This document shows positions 23,318 to 33,527 of a stretch of 64,000 nt of DNA, one piece after another. Positions within the stretch are counted from its first letter, which is position 1. The number at the start of each line of letters is the position of its first letter. The position numbers and the translations under genes were made by a program. This DNA comes from Chryseobacterium sp. c4a (GTDB taxonomy: Bacteria; Bacteroidota; Bacteroidia; Flavobacteriales; Weeksellaceae). A model generated the notes under the pieces. That model ran no database searches, was not told the DNA's origin, and saw nothing but the letters and a program-made list of their open reading frames with translations. The DNA lies in the NCBI RefSeq assembly GCF_009900745.1, contig NZ_WXVU01000012.1, forward strand, positions 112,275 to 176,274, given 5' to 3'.

Positions 23318-24112
23318 TTATCCTTTTTGCCTTAAAAGCTCAATTGCATTTTCCTTCAAACCAAAAATATCCCTTAACATTTGAAAAAGCTGGATTTCAT
23401 TATCAATAGAAACAGATTCTTTTCCTTCCGTCTTTTTTCGGATATTTAAAGTATTGTCACTAAATGTATACCGTGCAAGAGCATCAACTTTTGAAAGAAT
23501 CAAATTTTTCCTGAAATTAGATTCGGGATAGGTTGATAGATACCAATTACAGATGTCAAGATCCGGAGCTTCTACCTGTTCCAGCTCAAAACGATACACC
23601 GGCAGCCATTTTTCTCTCCAAGTCCAGAGTGTGTAAGCACCATTTTTTTGTGAAATTTTGAACGGCTCATTAGGAGTCTGTTGCCCTTCCTCTTCATTCA
23701 AAAGTAATGGACTGGTAAGTGTAGCAGTTCCAAAACCACAGTCTACAAGATACTTTTGATCATCCAACTCAACAATCAGCAATAAATGTGTTTTAGCAGC
23801 ACTGCTGTTTTCATCTTTTCGCCACAATACTCTGCCCAATTGCAATTCAACTTTAAAACCTAAATATTTCAGCACTTCACTCAAAAGCAGATTTTGTTCA
23901 TAGCAATACCCACCTCGGGATTCCATTACCAATTTCTGAAAAATTTGTTCTAGCTCTAATGAGGGGACTTTTCCTGTATAAGAGTCTATATTTTCGAAAG
24001 GAATATACTGAGGGTGTAATTGATGAATCTTTTTTAAAACCTCCATATTCACCCCCAAATTACCAGAATAATGAATTCTTCTGAGGTATTTTTCTAATTT
24101 TAAATCATCCAT
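23318..24112 (-). CDS. arylamine N-acetyltransferase
   Basis: 264 residues, the usual NAT length. Catalytic triad Cys70 (ESRGGYCYEQN), His109 (AKTHLLLIV) and Asp124 (YLVDCGFGTA), with the N-terminal PFENID motif. It moves acetyl from acetyl-CoA to arylamines or hydrazines, and in bacteria can detoxify aromatic amines. It is downstream of an AraC regulator and a Tet-type efflux gene in the same direction, which suggests a small xenobiotic-response group; co-transcription is not proven. Confidence 0.93.
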   Translation of the reverse strand: MDDLKLEKYLRRIHYSGNLGVNMEVLKKIHQLHPQYIPFENIDSYTGKVPSLELEQIFQKLVMESRGGYCYEQNLLLSEVLKYLGFKVELQLGRVLWRKDENSSAAKTHLLLIVELDDQKYLVDCGFGTATLTSPLLLNEEEGQQTPNEPFKISQKNGAYTLWTWREKWLPVYRFELEQVEAPDLDICNWYLSTYPESNFRKNLILSKVDALARYTFSDNTLNIRKKTEGKESVSIDNEIQLFQMLRDIFGLKENAIELLRQKG

Positions 24113-24185
24113 GATTCTAATTTTAAATGTTTACATCTGCAAATTTCTGAGATTATGTTTTAAAAAGTTAGAACATATACAATCA

Positions 24186-25091
24186 TTAATAGGATAAATC
24201 AATCCTTTTTTGGTACTCAGAAGGGCTTACTCCTGTATGCTTTTTAAAAAGTCTTGAAAAATAGGAAACATCATCAATCCCTACTGCAAAAGCAACTTCA
24301 GAGACTGTATGAAGTGATGATGAAAGTAAAGCCTTTGCCTCCATCAGAAGTGCTTCATTGATAATATCAGAAGCCGTTTTCCCCGTTACTTTTTTCACGG
24401 ATTTATTAAGATGATTGGGAGAAACATTTAAAAGATCAGCATATTCTTTTACCGCATGAACCTGTTGAATATGATGGGTTATTAACCTTCTGAAACGGAA
24501 TACAAGAGTTTCATTTATCGATAGATTTCGCTTAGGAAGCCCTTGTATAAAATGTCGGATTTCTCCTAATAAAGTAAAAAGATAGATCCTTACAAGCTCC
24601 GAATCATTATCCATCATATAAAGATCAGTCATGTTCTGAAGAAGGATATCTATTCTTTCCTGATGCTCATCGTCAAGATATAATGTAGGATTATTTCTGA
24701 TCTCTATATAGCTCAAAATATCCTGAAGGTATTTTAACCCCGGAATACCTTCTGAAATAAATTCATCAGAAAAATGACAATAAAAACCTTCCACATCCGG
24801 TGTATTATTAAGAAAGGTTCTGATTTTGTATGGCGGCAGAATAACTACCATATTCTTTTGTATGGTGAACACATCTGAACATACCATTTTTTCAAGACTT
24901 CCTTTCTTTATAAAAACGAAATCATTAACTGTCTTACGATGGGGTTGAGAAGGGGTTTTAGCATCTTTGAGAACTTTAAGAGGTTCGATAAAGAATGCAT
25001 TAAGGTTTTGGTGCACCATACTCCTACCCGCCCAATCCAGATCAAGGATCGATTTAAACTCATCCGGCTTATATTGAGGAATACGATTCAT
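24186..25091 (-). CDS. AraC-family transcriptional regulator
   Basis: 301 residues. The N-terminal 180 residues form a likely cupin sensing domain; the C-terminal 100 hold the double helix-turn-helix (VKEYADLLNVSPNHLNKSVKKVTG and HTVSEVAFAVGIDDVSYFSRLFKK) ending HTGVSPSEYQK. It probably activates neighbours, either the NAT gene 73 bases downstream or the efflux gene 51 bases upstream. The effector is unknown. Confidence 0.92.
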   Translation of the reverse strand: MNRIPQYKPDEFKSILDLDWAGRSMVHQNLNAFFIEPLKVLKDAKTPSQPHRKTVNDFVFIKKGSLEKMVCSDVFTIQKNMVVILPPYKIRTFLNNTPDVEGFYCHFSDEFISEGIPGLKYLQDILSYIEIRNNPTLYLDDEHQERIDILLQNMTDLYMMDNDSELVRIYLFTLLGEIRHFIQGLPKRNLSINETLVFRFRRLITHHIQQVHAVKEYADLLNVSPNHLNKSVKKVTGKTASDIINEALLMEAKALLSSSLHTVSEVAFAVGIDDVSYFSRLFKKHTGVSPSEYQKRIDLSY

Positions 25092-25142
25092 CTCTTAAAA
25101 ATAATCATTTTCTTCCTCTTCCCGGTTTAAAAGTCGAATATA

Positions 25143-26363
25143 TTAAATCTTTCCTTTTTTCTTAAAAGCAGAATAAGTAATGACAACACTAATCGCCATT
25201 AAAATGAATGCTAAGAAGAACGGTGCCCCAGAAAATTTAAATGGAGCCTCGTCGTGCGTGAAGAAATAAAACAGATTGGTCATCATTGGCGGGCCTATAA
25301 TGGAAGTGGCACTCATTAAACTCGTTAATGCTCCCTGAAGTTCTCCTTGTTCGTTGGAAGGTACACTTTTCGTAATCACAGACTGTAAAGCCGGCCCACA
25401 GATCCCACCCAAGCAGTAAGGAACTAAAAAGGCAAACATCATCCAGCCTTCTGAAGCAAAAGCAAACAACAACAATCCTATTGCATACATGGCAAGACCA
25501 TAATAAATACTCTTCTGTTCTCCTAACCTTGGTGTAGTCCACCTGATTAAAAGCCCCTGTACTAATCCTACCAGCAAACCTACTACTCCTAATGAAATAC
25601 CAACCATTCTTTCCGTCCAGTTGAATTTATACATGGTAAAGAAACTCCAGTTACTTTGTACAGCATGTCCTGCAATATAAATCAGGATCAGTGCAGTAAT
25701 AAGCCCTGAGATTTCCGGATGCTTTCCTAAGAACTTAAATGAACCTACAGGATTTGCACGTTTCCAATCAAATTCTCTTCTTTTATCTTTATCCAAACTT
25801 TCAGGAAGAATAAAATACCCATAAAGGAAATTAAGAAGGCATAGACCTGCAGCAGCATAAAAAGGAACTCGTGCTCCATAATGCCCAAGAACTCCCCCCA
25901 AAACAGGGCCTATAATAAATCCTAAACCAAAAGCAGCACCTATCAGTCCAAAGTTTTTTGCCCGGTCTTCGTCCGTAGAAATATCTGCAATATAAGCACT
26001 CGCTGTAGTGACACTGGCTCCGGTAATTCCCGCTATAATTCTTCCCAGAAACAGCCACCAAATAGTTGGGGCAAGTGCAAGGAAAATATAATCTATGGCA
26101 AATCCGAAAAGTGAGATCAAAATAATGGGTCTACGCCCATATTTGTCACTCAAATTTCCAACCAGCGGCGAAAAGATAAATTGTGTGAATGCATAGGCAA
26201 ACCCCAGCCAGCCACCATATTTAGCAGCTTCACTGATATCGGCATGAATTAACTCCTCTATTAATTTAGGAACAACGGGGATAATGATTCCCCATCCTGT
26301 TATATCAATCAGTAAAGTAATAAATATAAAGCCTATAGCTGCTTTTTTCTTTGAATTTTCCAT
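25143..26363 (-). CDS. Tet-type (TCR/DHA1) MFS drug efflux transporter
   Basis: 406 residues, 12 membrane helices. Start [20 protein letters not shown] and loop 2-3 [19 protein letters not shown] are typical of the TetA/DHA1 group; [21 protein letters not shown] is the TM5 motif C of drug:H+ antiporters. It probably expels small drugs with proton exchange. Tetracycline as a substrate is a family-level guess, since many chromosomal copies in this group do not confer resistance. Confidence 0.88.
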   Translation of the reverse strand: MENSKKKAAIGFIFITLLIDITGWGIIIPVVPKLIEELIHADISEAAKYGGWLGFAYAFTQFIFSPLVGNLSDKYGRRPIILISLFGFAIDYIFLALAPTIWWLFLGRIIAGITGASVTTASAYIADISTDEDRAKNFGLIGAAFGLGFIIGPVLGGVLGHYGARVPFYAAAGLCLLNFLYGYFILPESLDKDKRREFDWKRANPVGSFKFLGKHPEISGLITALILIYIAGHAVQSNWSFFTMYKFNWTERMVGISLGVVGLLVGLVQGLLIRWTTPRLGEQKSIYYGLAMYAIGLLLFAFASEGWMMFAFLVPYCLGGICGPALQSVITKSVPSNEQGELQGALTSLMSATSIIGPPMMTNLFYFFTHDEAPFKFSGAPFFLAFILMAISVVITYSAFKKKGKI

Positions 26364-26526
26364 GATGCTGCAAAATTAAACAAATCTTAAAAATAATGGT
26401 TCTAAATTGCACTATATTAAAGAAGTATAATACTGAACAACAGAATCATATTACATAACTATCTGTTTTTATATTATTTTAAACAATAGAAAGAAGAGAA
26501 AATTAAAGATATAATAATCATAAAAC

Positions 26527-26567
26527 AAAAAGACCTGATTTCAGGTGATTCTGAAAACAGGTCTTTT
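26527..26567 (-). terminator. terminator of the surface-protein pair
   Basis: AAAAAGACCTG (26527-26537) pairs with CAGGTCTTTT (26558-26567), with a further small TTTCAGG/TTCTGAAA pairing inside. On the minus strand the stem ends in a T run, 22 bases after the stop of the 26589 gene. Confidence 0.75.
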
Positions 26568-26588
26568 ACGATAAATGTTTACATAAAA

Positions 26589-27860
26589 CTAGTTGCTATT
26601 AAGTTTTGTAGAGATCATTCGATTGGATATAATGCATTTGATAAGGCAGCTCTTTTTTAAAGTAACCTTTACTACATTACTATACTGATAAGCAGTAATA
26701 TCTCCGTTAAGTGTTGATCTTACGCCACGGCGGTAATAAGTCGTTTGTGATACTGCCGGTGCATCGTATGTAGCAGAAGTGGCATTGGTAATATTTGTAA
26801 AAGTTATATTATCAGCTGAACTTTGCCATTGATAACCCGCTGTTCCTGTAACCTGTGCAGCCGCGGTTTCGGTGAAAGCAGCCGGATCACTATTAATGTC
26901 CAAGCAAACTGTTTGGTCAGCAGCTACAGTTCCGGGATTGTTTACTGCATTTACAAAAAGTCTTCCTGTATTTGAATTGGCCTGAAATGAACAAGTATAG
27001 AAACTGGATTTAGCCACTACTCTATACTGATTATTATTAAATCCTGCAGGAACATTATTAATATTTAATGTTGAACTGGTAACATTGCTGTAATTTGCTC
27101 CGTTGGTAAGATTAGTCCATATAGAGCCATTTAATACCTGCCATTGATAGGTAACATTAGCAGGAGTCTCATCTATATCCGTATTACTGATAACCGCTGT
27201 CATGGTAGTGGATCCACCTACAGGTACAGTTCTGTCGGACGGCTGAGACAAGTATGTCATGGGATCTATATAATATTCCGAAAGGATATTGTACACCTTC
27301 ATTTCATTGAATGTAAAGCCAATTCCAAAATCTGAATAAGATAACCGAACTTCATCCCAAGCTACAGTGGGTATTACTTTAATGATCTTTCTGGGTTGAT
27401 TATCTCCAAAATCAAAGAAAAAGTGGCCTCCTACCGGAGTTGAATATACTTCCTGACCGTTATTAAAAAATCTGAAACTAGCATCATTGAAGCTAGCATT
27501 AAAATTAAATCCTTCAGAAGAAAAATCTATATACACTGGTTTGTTTGCAGGAAAATCGCTCCCGGTAGTTCCTACACTGATATAGATAGGACATATCCCT
27601 GCTCCGATACCCGGTTTAAGAGACGCGTATGAATTAACGTCGATATCAGTCATATTGCTGGCATTAGCTGCCACTGCACCCACCTTTAAACAAGGAGGAA
27701 AAATAGTAATAAAATTAGCATATTGAGCAGAGGTATTTGTATCCAATAATCTTCCACATCCACCCATGGGCAGGGAAACCATTTCCTGAGATGTCATTTT
27801 GTTTGACACGAAAAGACACAATGCTATAAGCATATAACGTAGTATTGAATTTGTTTTCAT
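26589..27860 (-). CDS. large secreted surface protein with Ig-like repeats, function unknown
   Basis: I chose the second of two adjacent ATGs (27860), giving MKTNSILRYMLIALCLFVSN, a Sec signal; an upstream ATG at 27905 would add 15 residues with no signal-like character. The mature protein has a beta-rich domain (about 30-200) and two Ig-like segments with YQWQ motifs (about 235-315 and 335-410). There is no typical T9SS tail; it ends in a basic stretch with ISNRMISTKLNSN. The signal-bearing protein at 27948 lies just upstream in the same direction. Function unknown; adhesion is only a guess. Confidence 0.7.
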   Translation of the reverse strand: MKTNSILRYMLIALCLFVSNKMTSQEMVSLPMGGCGRLLDTNTSAQYANFITIFPPCLKVGAVAANASNMTDIDVNSYASLKPGIGAGICPIYISVGTTGSDFPANKPVYIDFSSEGFNFNASFNDASFRFFNNGQEVYSTPVGGHFFFDFGDNQPRKIIKVIPTVAWDEVRLSYSDFGIGFTFNEMKVYNILSEYYIDPMTYLSQPSDRTVPVGGSTTMTAVISNTDIDETPANVTYQWQVLNGSIWTNLTNGANYSNVTSSTLNINNVPAGFNNNQYRVVAKSSFYTCSFQANSNTGRLFVNAVNNPGTVAADQTVCLDINSDPAAFTETAAAQVTGTAGYQWQSSADNITFTNITNATSATYDAPAVSQTTYYRRGVRSTLNGDITAYQYSNVVKVTLKKSCLIKCIISNRMISTKLNSN

Positions 27861-27947
27861 CATTGATAGTTTTAAGCTGTTAATTGTACACGAAATAATA
27901 CTCATCCCTAGCTAGGCATGACTGCAATGATTTTATGTTTCCTAAAA

Positions 27948-28520
27948 TTATTTGATAACAAATACAATATTAACAAAGGAGCAGGCTGTAGCTGTTCCTG
28001 TCACATCATACCTCAGTATCCCATTAGCATCAATGCTTACATTCTTTAAAACACTTCCGTCAAAATCTGTTACATAATAATAAAGGTCTGTAGCATTTAC
28101 AAAAAAAGGAATTGCTGCAGGAGCTCCTGTACTGATGACTTTAGGTGTTGAAAACTGTGTTCTATACAACTGGTACAGATCTAAAGTTCTTCCCGTACCT
28201 AAAGTAGACGTATCAATGCTGATGGAGGGCATGTAAAAGAATTTAACGATGTTTCCACTGATGGGAACCCAGTTGGGAGAAGCAGGAGTTCCGATATTCT
28301 GCGTTAAAGCCTGCCTTTTCAGATCATAAACCAATAAACCATTTGCCGGAGTGGCTACAGTAGTTAGATCAGAAATTCTTGGGATTAATACACCTTTATT
28401 GGTGCCAGTAACGTCTAAAGCAGAGCTTTTATCAGGGCTAGGAGTGCCAATCCCTGTCTGTGCGGTAATAATGCCGCCAGCACATAGTGCCGCAGCCACG
28501 AATAATTTTTCAAATTTCAT
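27948..28520 (-). CDS. small secreted protein with GIGT-P-SALDV N-terminal motif
   Basis: 190 residues: Sec signal (about 1-20, ending ITAQ), then TGIGTPSPDKSSALDVTG and GVLIPRISDL, a motif that many Bacteroidota surface proteins share with tail-fibre-like proteins. The rest is beta-rich, with FVNATDLYYYVTDFDG. It precedes the Ig-like protein gene by 87 bases, so the two are probably co-expressed and may work together at the surface. Function unknown. Confidence 0.7.
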   Translation of the reverse strand: MKFEKLFVAAALCAGGIITAQTGIGTPSPDKSSALDVTGTNKGVLIPRISDLTTVATPANGLLVYDLKRQALTQNIGTPASPNWVPISGNIVKFFYMPSISIDTSTLGTGRTLDLYQLYRTQFSTPKVISTGAPAAIPFFVNATDLYYYVTDFDGSVLKNVSIDANGILRYDVTGTATACSFVNIVFVIK

Positions 28521-28898
28521 TTTTGTTTTGTTTATAGTAAATATATGATAATTTACCGCATAACTCTATATTTTTCTGATTTTTTTTAATCAAAACCATT
28601 ATTAATATAAAATATTAAAAAAAGCCGTATTATTGAGACCTTACACGAAATTATTAATCTCTAAAAATAGATTTATTTTAAAATAACTCTACTTTATGTT
28701 AAATTGAGCGTTTTTTTAAGTCTAAAAAATGGGTTAAAACACGCACACTGAGAAATATATAATAAATTTTAAGCATGAGTAATACAAAAAACATCACAAT
28801 CATTAATATCCCTTACTACACAAGCTATTAAATACCGCTTCTCAATTCATATAGAAAAATATACTAGAAGATGCCTTAAAGAAAATAGTTCAAAAATG
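28521..28898. other. gene-free AT-rich stretch upstream of the surface-protein pair
   Basis: About 380 bases without an ORF. The part nearest 28521 should carry the promoter of the minus-strand surface-protein genes. I saw only A/T runs and no convincing repeat. Confidence 0.5.
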
Positions 28899-28927
28899 AA
28901 AAAAGCCTTTCTTTCGAAAGGCTTTTT
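28899..28927 (-). terminator. strong terminator of secDF
   Basis: AAAAAAGCCTTTC (28899-28911) and GAAAGGCTTTTT (28916-28927) form a perfect stem around a TTT-type loop; on minus it ends in a T run, 22 bases after the secDF stop. Confidence 0.85.
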
Positions 28928-28948
28928 ACTAATTTATTGTAGTTTGTA

Positions 28949-31843
28949 TTATTTTGAAGCAAGTACTTCTTTCTCGGAAGTTGTTTTTCCGTGTACATCT
29001 TCTTCTTTTCCTGTCTTAAGGAAGTCATAAGCAATTGCCGATGCAATAAAGATAGATGAGTAAGTACCGAATCCAATACCAATTAACAGAGCGAACATAA
29101 ATCCTCTTAGGTTATCACCACCGAAGATAAAGATCGCAAGGATTACCAAAATCGTAGTGAATGAAGTGTTGAATGTTCTACCCAATGTACTTGAAATAGA
29201 GTCATCAAATAATCCAGCTAATGTGATCGATTTCTTCTCTCTCAGGTATTCTCTAATTCTGTCGAAAATAATTACCGTATCATTAATAGAGTATCCTAAT
29301 ACCGTAAGGATCGCAGCGATGAAATCCTGGTTGATCTCCATGTTGAATGGCATATATTTATGAAGTAATGAATACGTTCCTAAAATGATAACCGCATCGT
29401 GGAATAATGCTGCAACAGCACCTAAAGAGAACTGCCATTTTCTAAATCTGAATAAGATATAGATAAAGATACCTGCCAATGCAGCTACTACTGCAAGGAT
29501 ACCGTGTGTCTGAATATCATCAGCTACAGTAGGCCCTACTTTTTCAGATGAAATGATACCAGCATGATCTTTGTCTGCAGATTTAAAATCATTTAAAGTA
29601 GTATTAGCAGGAAGATCTGCTTTTAATCCTTCAAATAATTTCTGCTCAATCGTCTGGTCAGCTTTTAAAGATTCATCTTCGATAAGATAATCTGTAGAGA
29701 TTTTTAATTGCTTATTATTTCCGAAAGTTTTAGCTTCTACAGAAGAGTTTTTACCATCTTCAGTTTTGAATAGTTTTACTAATTTCTCTTCAACATCATT
29801 AGCATTAACCTCTTTATCAAATCTTACTACATAGTTTCTACCACCGGTAAAGTCGATACCATATTTGAAACCGTGTGTAAACATTGATACTAAACAGATC
29901 ACTGTTAATACAGCAGAAATGATGTATGCATACTTTCTCTTTCCAATGAAGTCAATCCACGTATTTCTGAATAAGTTCTTTGTAGCAGGAGTCCATACAG
30001 AAAGTTGTTTTCCTTTGTTTAGTCTGCTGAAGATCATTACTCTTGATAATAATACAGAAGTAAACAATGTCATGATAATACCGATCATCAATGTCAATGC
30101 GAAACCTTTAATAGGCCCTGTTCCGAAGAAGAACAATACAACAGCTGTCAATAACGTAGTAGAGTGACCATCAATAATTGCACTTAATGCATGCTTGAAA
30201 CCATCTTTATAAGCTTCTAAGATACTCTTACCAGCAAATAATTCTTCTTTTGTTCTTTCGTAGATAATTACGTTCGTGTCTACTGCCATAGCCATCGTCA
30301 ATACGATACCAGCAATACCAGGAAGCGTAAGAGTAAAATCTCCGGAATCCATAATTCCGAAAATATAGAAAAGGTTAATTACCATCGCAATTACAGCGTA
30401 TACTCCCGCACCACCATAATAGAAAATGATATAAACAATAATAATTAAAAATGCAATTGCAAATGAAATCATACCAGCGTTGATAGACTCCTGTCCTAGT
30501 GAAGGTCCTACTTGAGTAGCCTGAACTACTTTAGCACCAGCAGGTAATTTACCAGCTCCTAAAACGTCTACCAATTCTTTGGCTTCTTCCTGAGAGAAGT
30601 TACCAGAAATTTGAGTTCTACCGTTAGGAATAGCGTTTACAACATTTGGAGCAGTATACACTCTGTTATCAAGAGTTACCGCTACTGGTTTTCCAACGTT
30701 CTTCTCAGTTAACGTTTTCCATTCTTTTGCTCCTTTAGAATCCATCTGCATATCTACAACTACTCTTCCAAGTTCGTCATAGCTAATGTTTGCAGTTTCT
30801 ACCGCTCCATCTACCGGAGCTTTTTGGTTGATGTTACTTCTGATTGCATACAATACTAAATCATCAGGACTTGTAGCTTCAGGTTTGTAACCCCACATAA
30901 ACTGTGTATATTTAATGTTGGCAGGACGTGCAGCTATTCCTACTTTGCTGTTCAAGATTTTGTTTACAGCAGCAGTATCTGATAACTTTACGTTGGCAAC
31001 ACCATTACTTCTTAATTTGTCAAGCTGAAGAAGGTTCATGAAGTTCACATTCTTTGCAACTCCCATAGAATCTCCTTTTGCAGCAACCATAGTTGTCAAT
31101 GTTTGGAAATAAGGGGCAATTTCAGGAACTTGCTGTACTTCCCAGAACTGAAGTTTTGCAGAAGTCTGAAGCATTTTCTTTACTTTGTCAATATCCTTCA
31201 TACCAGGCATTTCTACAGAAATTCTAGCTGTACCAGGTACTCTCTGAACGTTTGGCTGGATTGCTCCAAGCTTATCAATTCTCGTTCTGATTACCTCGAA
31301 AGCTGTTCCTACAGAAAGGTCAACTCTTCTCTTCACAATACTTTTAACCTGCTCATCAGTAGTATTATACTTGATTTCAGATAAAGTCGTATTTCCGAAA
31401 AGTTCCGGATCAGCAAGCTTTAGGTTTGTTCCTTTTGCTTTGTTTACTGCATCGAACTGTTCAAAGAAGTTGTCGATGTAAGATTTTGTTGAGTTTTTCT
31501 GAGCTTCATCAGTCTTATTTAAAGCCTCAATAAGAACAGGATTTGTAGAATAATTGGTTAAATCATTTACCAAATCTCTTTGGTTGATTTCCAATAGAAC
31601 ATTGATCCCTCCTTTTAAGTCAAGACCCAATTTCATTTCCTTGTCTTTAGCTTTTGAATAATAAAGCTTTGTATACCCAAGATTAAGAGTATCTTCCTTG
31701 ATTCGTTTGATCTCTTTCTCGTTTCCTTTCGCAGCTTCTATCTGCGATTCAATTTTGCTGGCGTACCAGGTTGGCAATAGCTCGTTTAAGCAAATCAACC
31801 CCAGGACAATAGCAACAATTGTAATAAGCCCTTTTCCTTGCAT
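28949..31843 (-). CDS. secDF: protein translocase subunit SecDF (fused)
   Basis: 964 residues combining SecD and SecF, as usual in Bacteroidota. It uses the proton gradient to pull secreted proteins through SecYEG. Seen: an N-terminal helix and GLDLKGGINVLLEINQRD (SecD start, about 70-90), the periplasmic P1 domain, SecD membrane block (about 465-620), then the SecF half starting near 650 with FTGGRNYVVRFD, and a second membrane block up to 945 (GGDNLRGFMFALLIGIGFGTYSS). It stands alone and ends in a strong terminator. Confidence 0.96.
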   Translation of the reverse strand: MQGKGLITIVAIVLGLICLNELLPTWYASKIESQIEAAKGNEKEIKRIKEDTLNLGYTKLYYSKAKDKEMKLGLDLKGGINVLLEINQRDLVNDLTNYSTNPVLIEALNKTDEAQKNSTKSYIDNFFEQFDAVNKAKGTNLKLADPELFGNTTLSEIKYNTTDEQVKSIVKRRVDLSVGTAFEVIRTRIDKLGAIQPNVQRVPGTARISVEMPGMKDIDKVKKMLQTSAKLQFWEVQQVPEIAPYFQTLTTMVAAKGDSMGVAKNVNFMNLLQLDKLRSNGVANVKLSDTAAVNKILNSKVGIAARPANIKYTQFMWGYKPEATSPDDLVLYAIRSNINQKAPVDGAVETANISYDELGRVVVDMQMDSKGAKEWKTLTEKNVGKPVAVTLDNRVYTAPNVVNAIPNGRTQISGNFSQEEAKELVDVLGAGKLPAGAKVVQATQVGPSLGQESINAGMISFAIAFLIIIVYIIFYYGGAGVYAVIAMVINLFYIFGIMDSGDFTLTLPGIAGIVLTMAMAVDTNVIIYERTKEELFAGKSILEAYKDGFKHALSAIIDGHSTTLLTAVVLFFFGTGPIKGFALTLMIGIIMTLFTSVLLSRVMIFSRLNKGKQLSVWTPATKNLFRNTWIDFIGKRKYAYIISAVLTVICLVSMFTHGFKYGIDFTGGRNYVVRFDKEVNANDVEEKLVKLFKTEDGKNSSVEAKTFGNNKQLKISTDYLIEDESLKADQTIEQKLFEGLKADLPANTTLNDFKSADKDHAGIISSEKVGPTVADDIQTHGILAVVAALAGIFIYILFRFRKWQFSLGAVAALFHDAVIILGTYSLLHKYMPFNMEINQDFIAAILTVLGYSINDTVIIFDRIREYLREKKSITLAGLFDDSISSTLGRTFNTSFTTILVILAIFIFGGDNLRGFMFALLIGIGFGTYSSIFIASAIAYDFLKTGKEEDVHGKTTSEKEVLASK

Positions 31844-32059
31844 TTTATTATAACTACGTTAAATTAAGTCGGCAAATATAATGATTTTCTTGTATTTTAT
31901 GAATTTTTAACAACAGAAATGGTTTATTTTCAGATATATCAGTATTCTGATTTCTATTTAAGATTTAACAATTTTTTCATACTATCATAGTGAAGTTTTC
32001 AAAAACTGATTGGTATAAAATTTTCATTCACATCTCAATACACTAATTATCACAATATT

Positions 32060-33439
32060 ATGAAAAATTTACTTTTTACCCTAAGTATCTTTTCTTCTTT
32101 AATTGTTAATGCACAAAGCATTAATTTGGAAGAATTTGCCACGGGATTAACAAGCCCAGTGGAGATTACGAACGCCAATGACAACCGGCTTTTCGTTGTT
32201 CAGCAGAATGGTATAATAAAGATTATTCAACCTAGCGGAGCTATTAATTCAGCTAACTTTCTGAATATTTCATCAAAAATTGTTTTTAATGGTGAAAGAG
32301 GTCTTTTAGGACTTGCTTTCCATCCGCAATACCCAACCAATGGGTATTTTTTTGTGTATTATAACAATACAGCAGGAAATATTGTACTGGCAAGATACAG
32401 TGTTAATCCAACCAATCCGGATATTGCCGATCCCGCTTCTGAAAAAATCCTGTTAACGATTGTAAAACCATTTGCTAACCACAACGGAGGCAGTATTCAT
32501 TTTGCACCCGACGGAAAACTATGGGTTGTGACAGGAGATGGCGGAAGCGGTGGAGATCCTAATAATAATGCTCAAAATAAAAACTCATTACTGGGAAAAA
32601 TGCTGAGAATAGATGTGAATGCTACAGATCCTACTCCATACAATATTCCTTCCGACAACCCTTTTGCAGGTGCTGGTATTGACGGTGCTGATGAAATCTG
32701 GGCGTATGGGCTCCGAAATGCCTGGAAATTTTCATTTGATCTTACCACAGGAAATGCCATGATTGCAGATGTTGGCCAAGGAGCGATTGAAGAGATTAAC
32801 AAAATGCCTATTTCACAAGCTGGAATCAATTATGGATGGCGTTGCTATGAAGGAAACAATGCTTATAATACTACAACAGGATGTCCAGTCCAATCTTCTA
32901 TGACATTTCCTATTGCCGTATACGATCATTCCGGAGGAAAATGTTCAATTACCGGTGGCTATGTGTACAGAGGCTCTCAATATCCTTCACTTCAAGGAAA
33001 ATATTTTTTTGCCGATTACTGCTCCAACCAAATCGGTATCTTAGGTACTGATAATTCTATTACCTGGACAACAGCCTATAGTGGGAACGGCTTTTCATCC
33101 TTCGGACAGGATTCTCAAAAAGAGCTTTACGTAGCAGGAGTAGAAAGTGGGAAAATTTTCAAAATCACCACAGGAACTTTAAACATCCGTGAAAATAATC
33201 TTTCGGAAACCCTAAAAATTTACCCTAATCCCGCTTCCAAAGAGATTTTCATCAGTGGAATTAAAGATAAAAGCGTAACCGCAGAAATCATTAGCGCAGA
33301 TGGAAGAAAAGTTTTAGTAACAGATCACATCACTAATGAAAAAGGAATTAATATTTCCGGAATTCCCGCGGGGGTTTATTTTATCAATCTGAAATCGGGA
33401 GATTATAAGTCCTACAGCCAGAAAATCGTTATTAAATAA
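32060..33439 (+). CDS. PQQ-type sugar dehydrogenase with T9SS sorting domain
   Basis: 459 residues: Sec signal (1-18), six-bladed beta-propeller of the soluble aldose sugar dehydrogenase family (about 20-365), including ERGLLGLAFHP, the catalytic-His motif NHNGGSIHFAPDGKLWV with His141, and GWRCYEGN. The last about 80 residues (LKIYPNPASKEIFISG to SQKIVIK) are a type A T9SS sorting domain, so the enzyme should leave through the outer membrane and attach to the surface. It would oxidise aldoses using PQQ, if PQQ is available; the cofactor genes are not in the window. Confidence 0.88.
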   Translation: MKNLLFTLSIFSSLIVNAQSINLEEFATGLTSPVEITNANDNRLFVVQQNGIIKIIQPSGAINSANFLNISSKIVFNGERGLLGLAFHPQYPTNGYFFVYYNNTAGNIVLARYSVNPTNPDIADPASEKILLTIVKPFANHNGGSIHFAPDGKLWVVTGDGGSGGDPNNNAQNKNSLLGKMLRIDVNATDPTPYNIPSDNPFAGAGIDGADEIWAYGLRNAWKFSFDLTTGNAMIADVGQGAIEEINKMPISQAGINYGWRCYEGNNAYNTTTGCPVQSSMTFPIAVYDHSGGKCSITGGYVYRGSQYPSLQGKYFFADYCSNQIGILGTDNSITWTTAYSGNGFSSFGQDSQKELYVAGVESGKIFKITTGTLNIRENNLSETLKIYPNPASKEIFISGIKDKSVTAEIISADGRKVLVTDHITNEKGINISGIPAGVYFINLKSGDYKSYSQKIVIK

Positions 33440-33527
33440 TACTCCTAACTGTAAACGAAACGCAATGATAATTGCTAATAAGTAACGAAAAAAACTCACA
33501 AAGGAATTTCACTCAACTGTTTTATCG

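Noticed and set aside
27861..27905. Upstream starts of the Ig-like protein
   Set aside because: The extra residues are not signal-like; the MKTNSILRYM start at 27860 gives a normal Sec signal.
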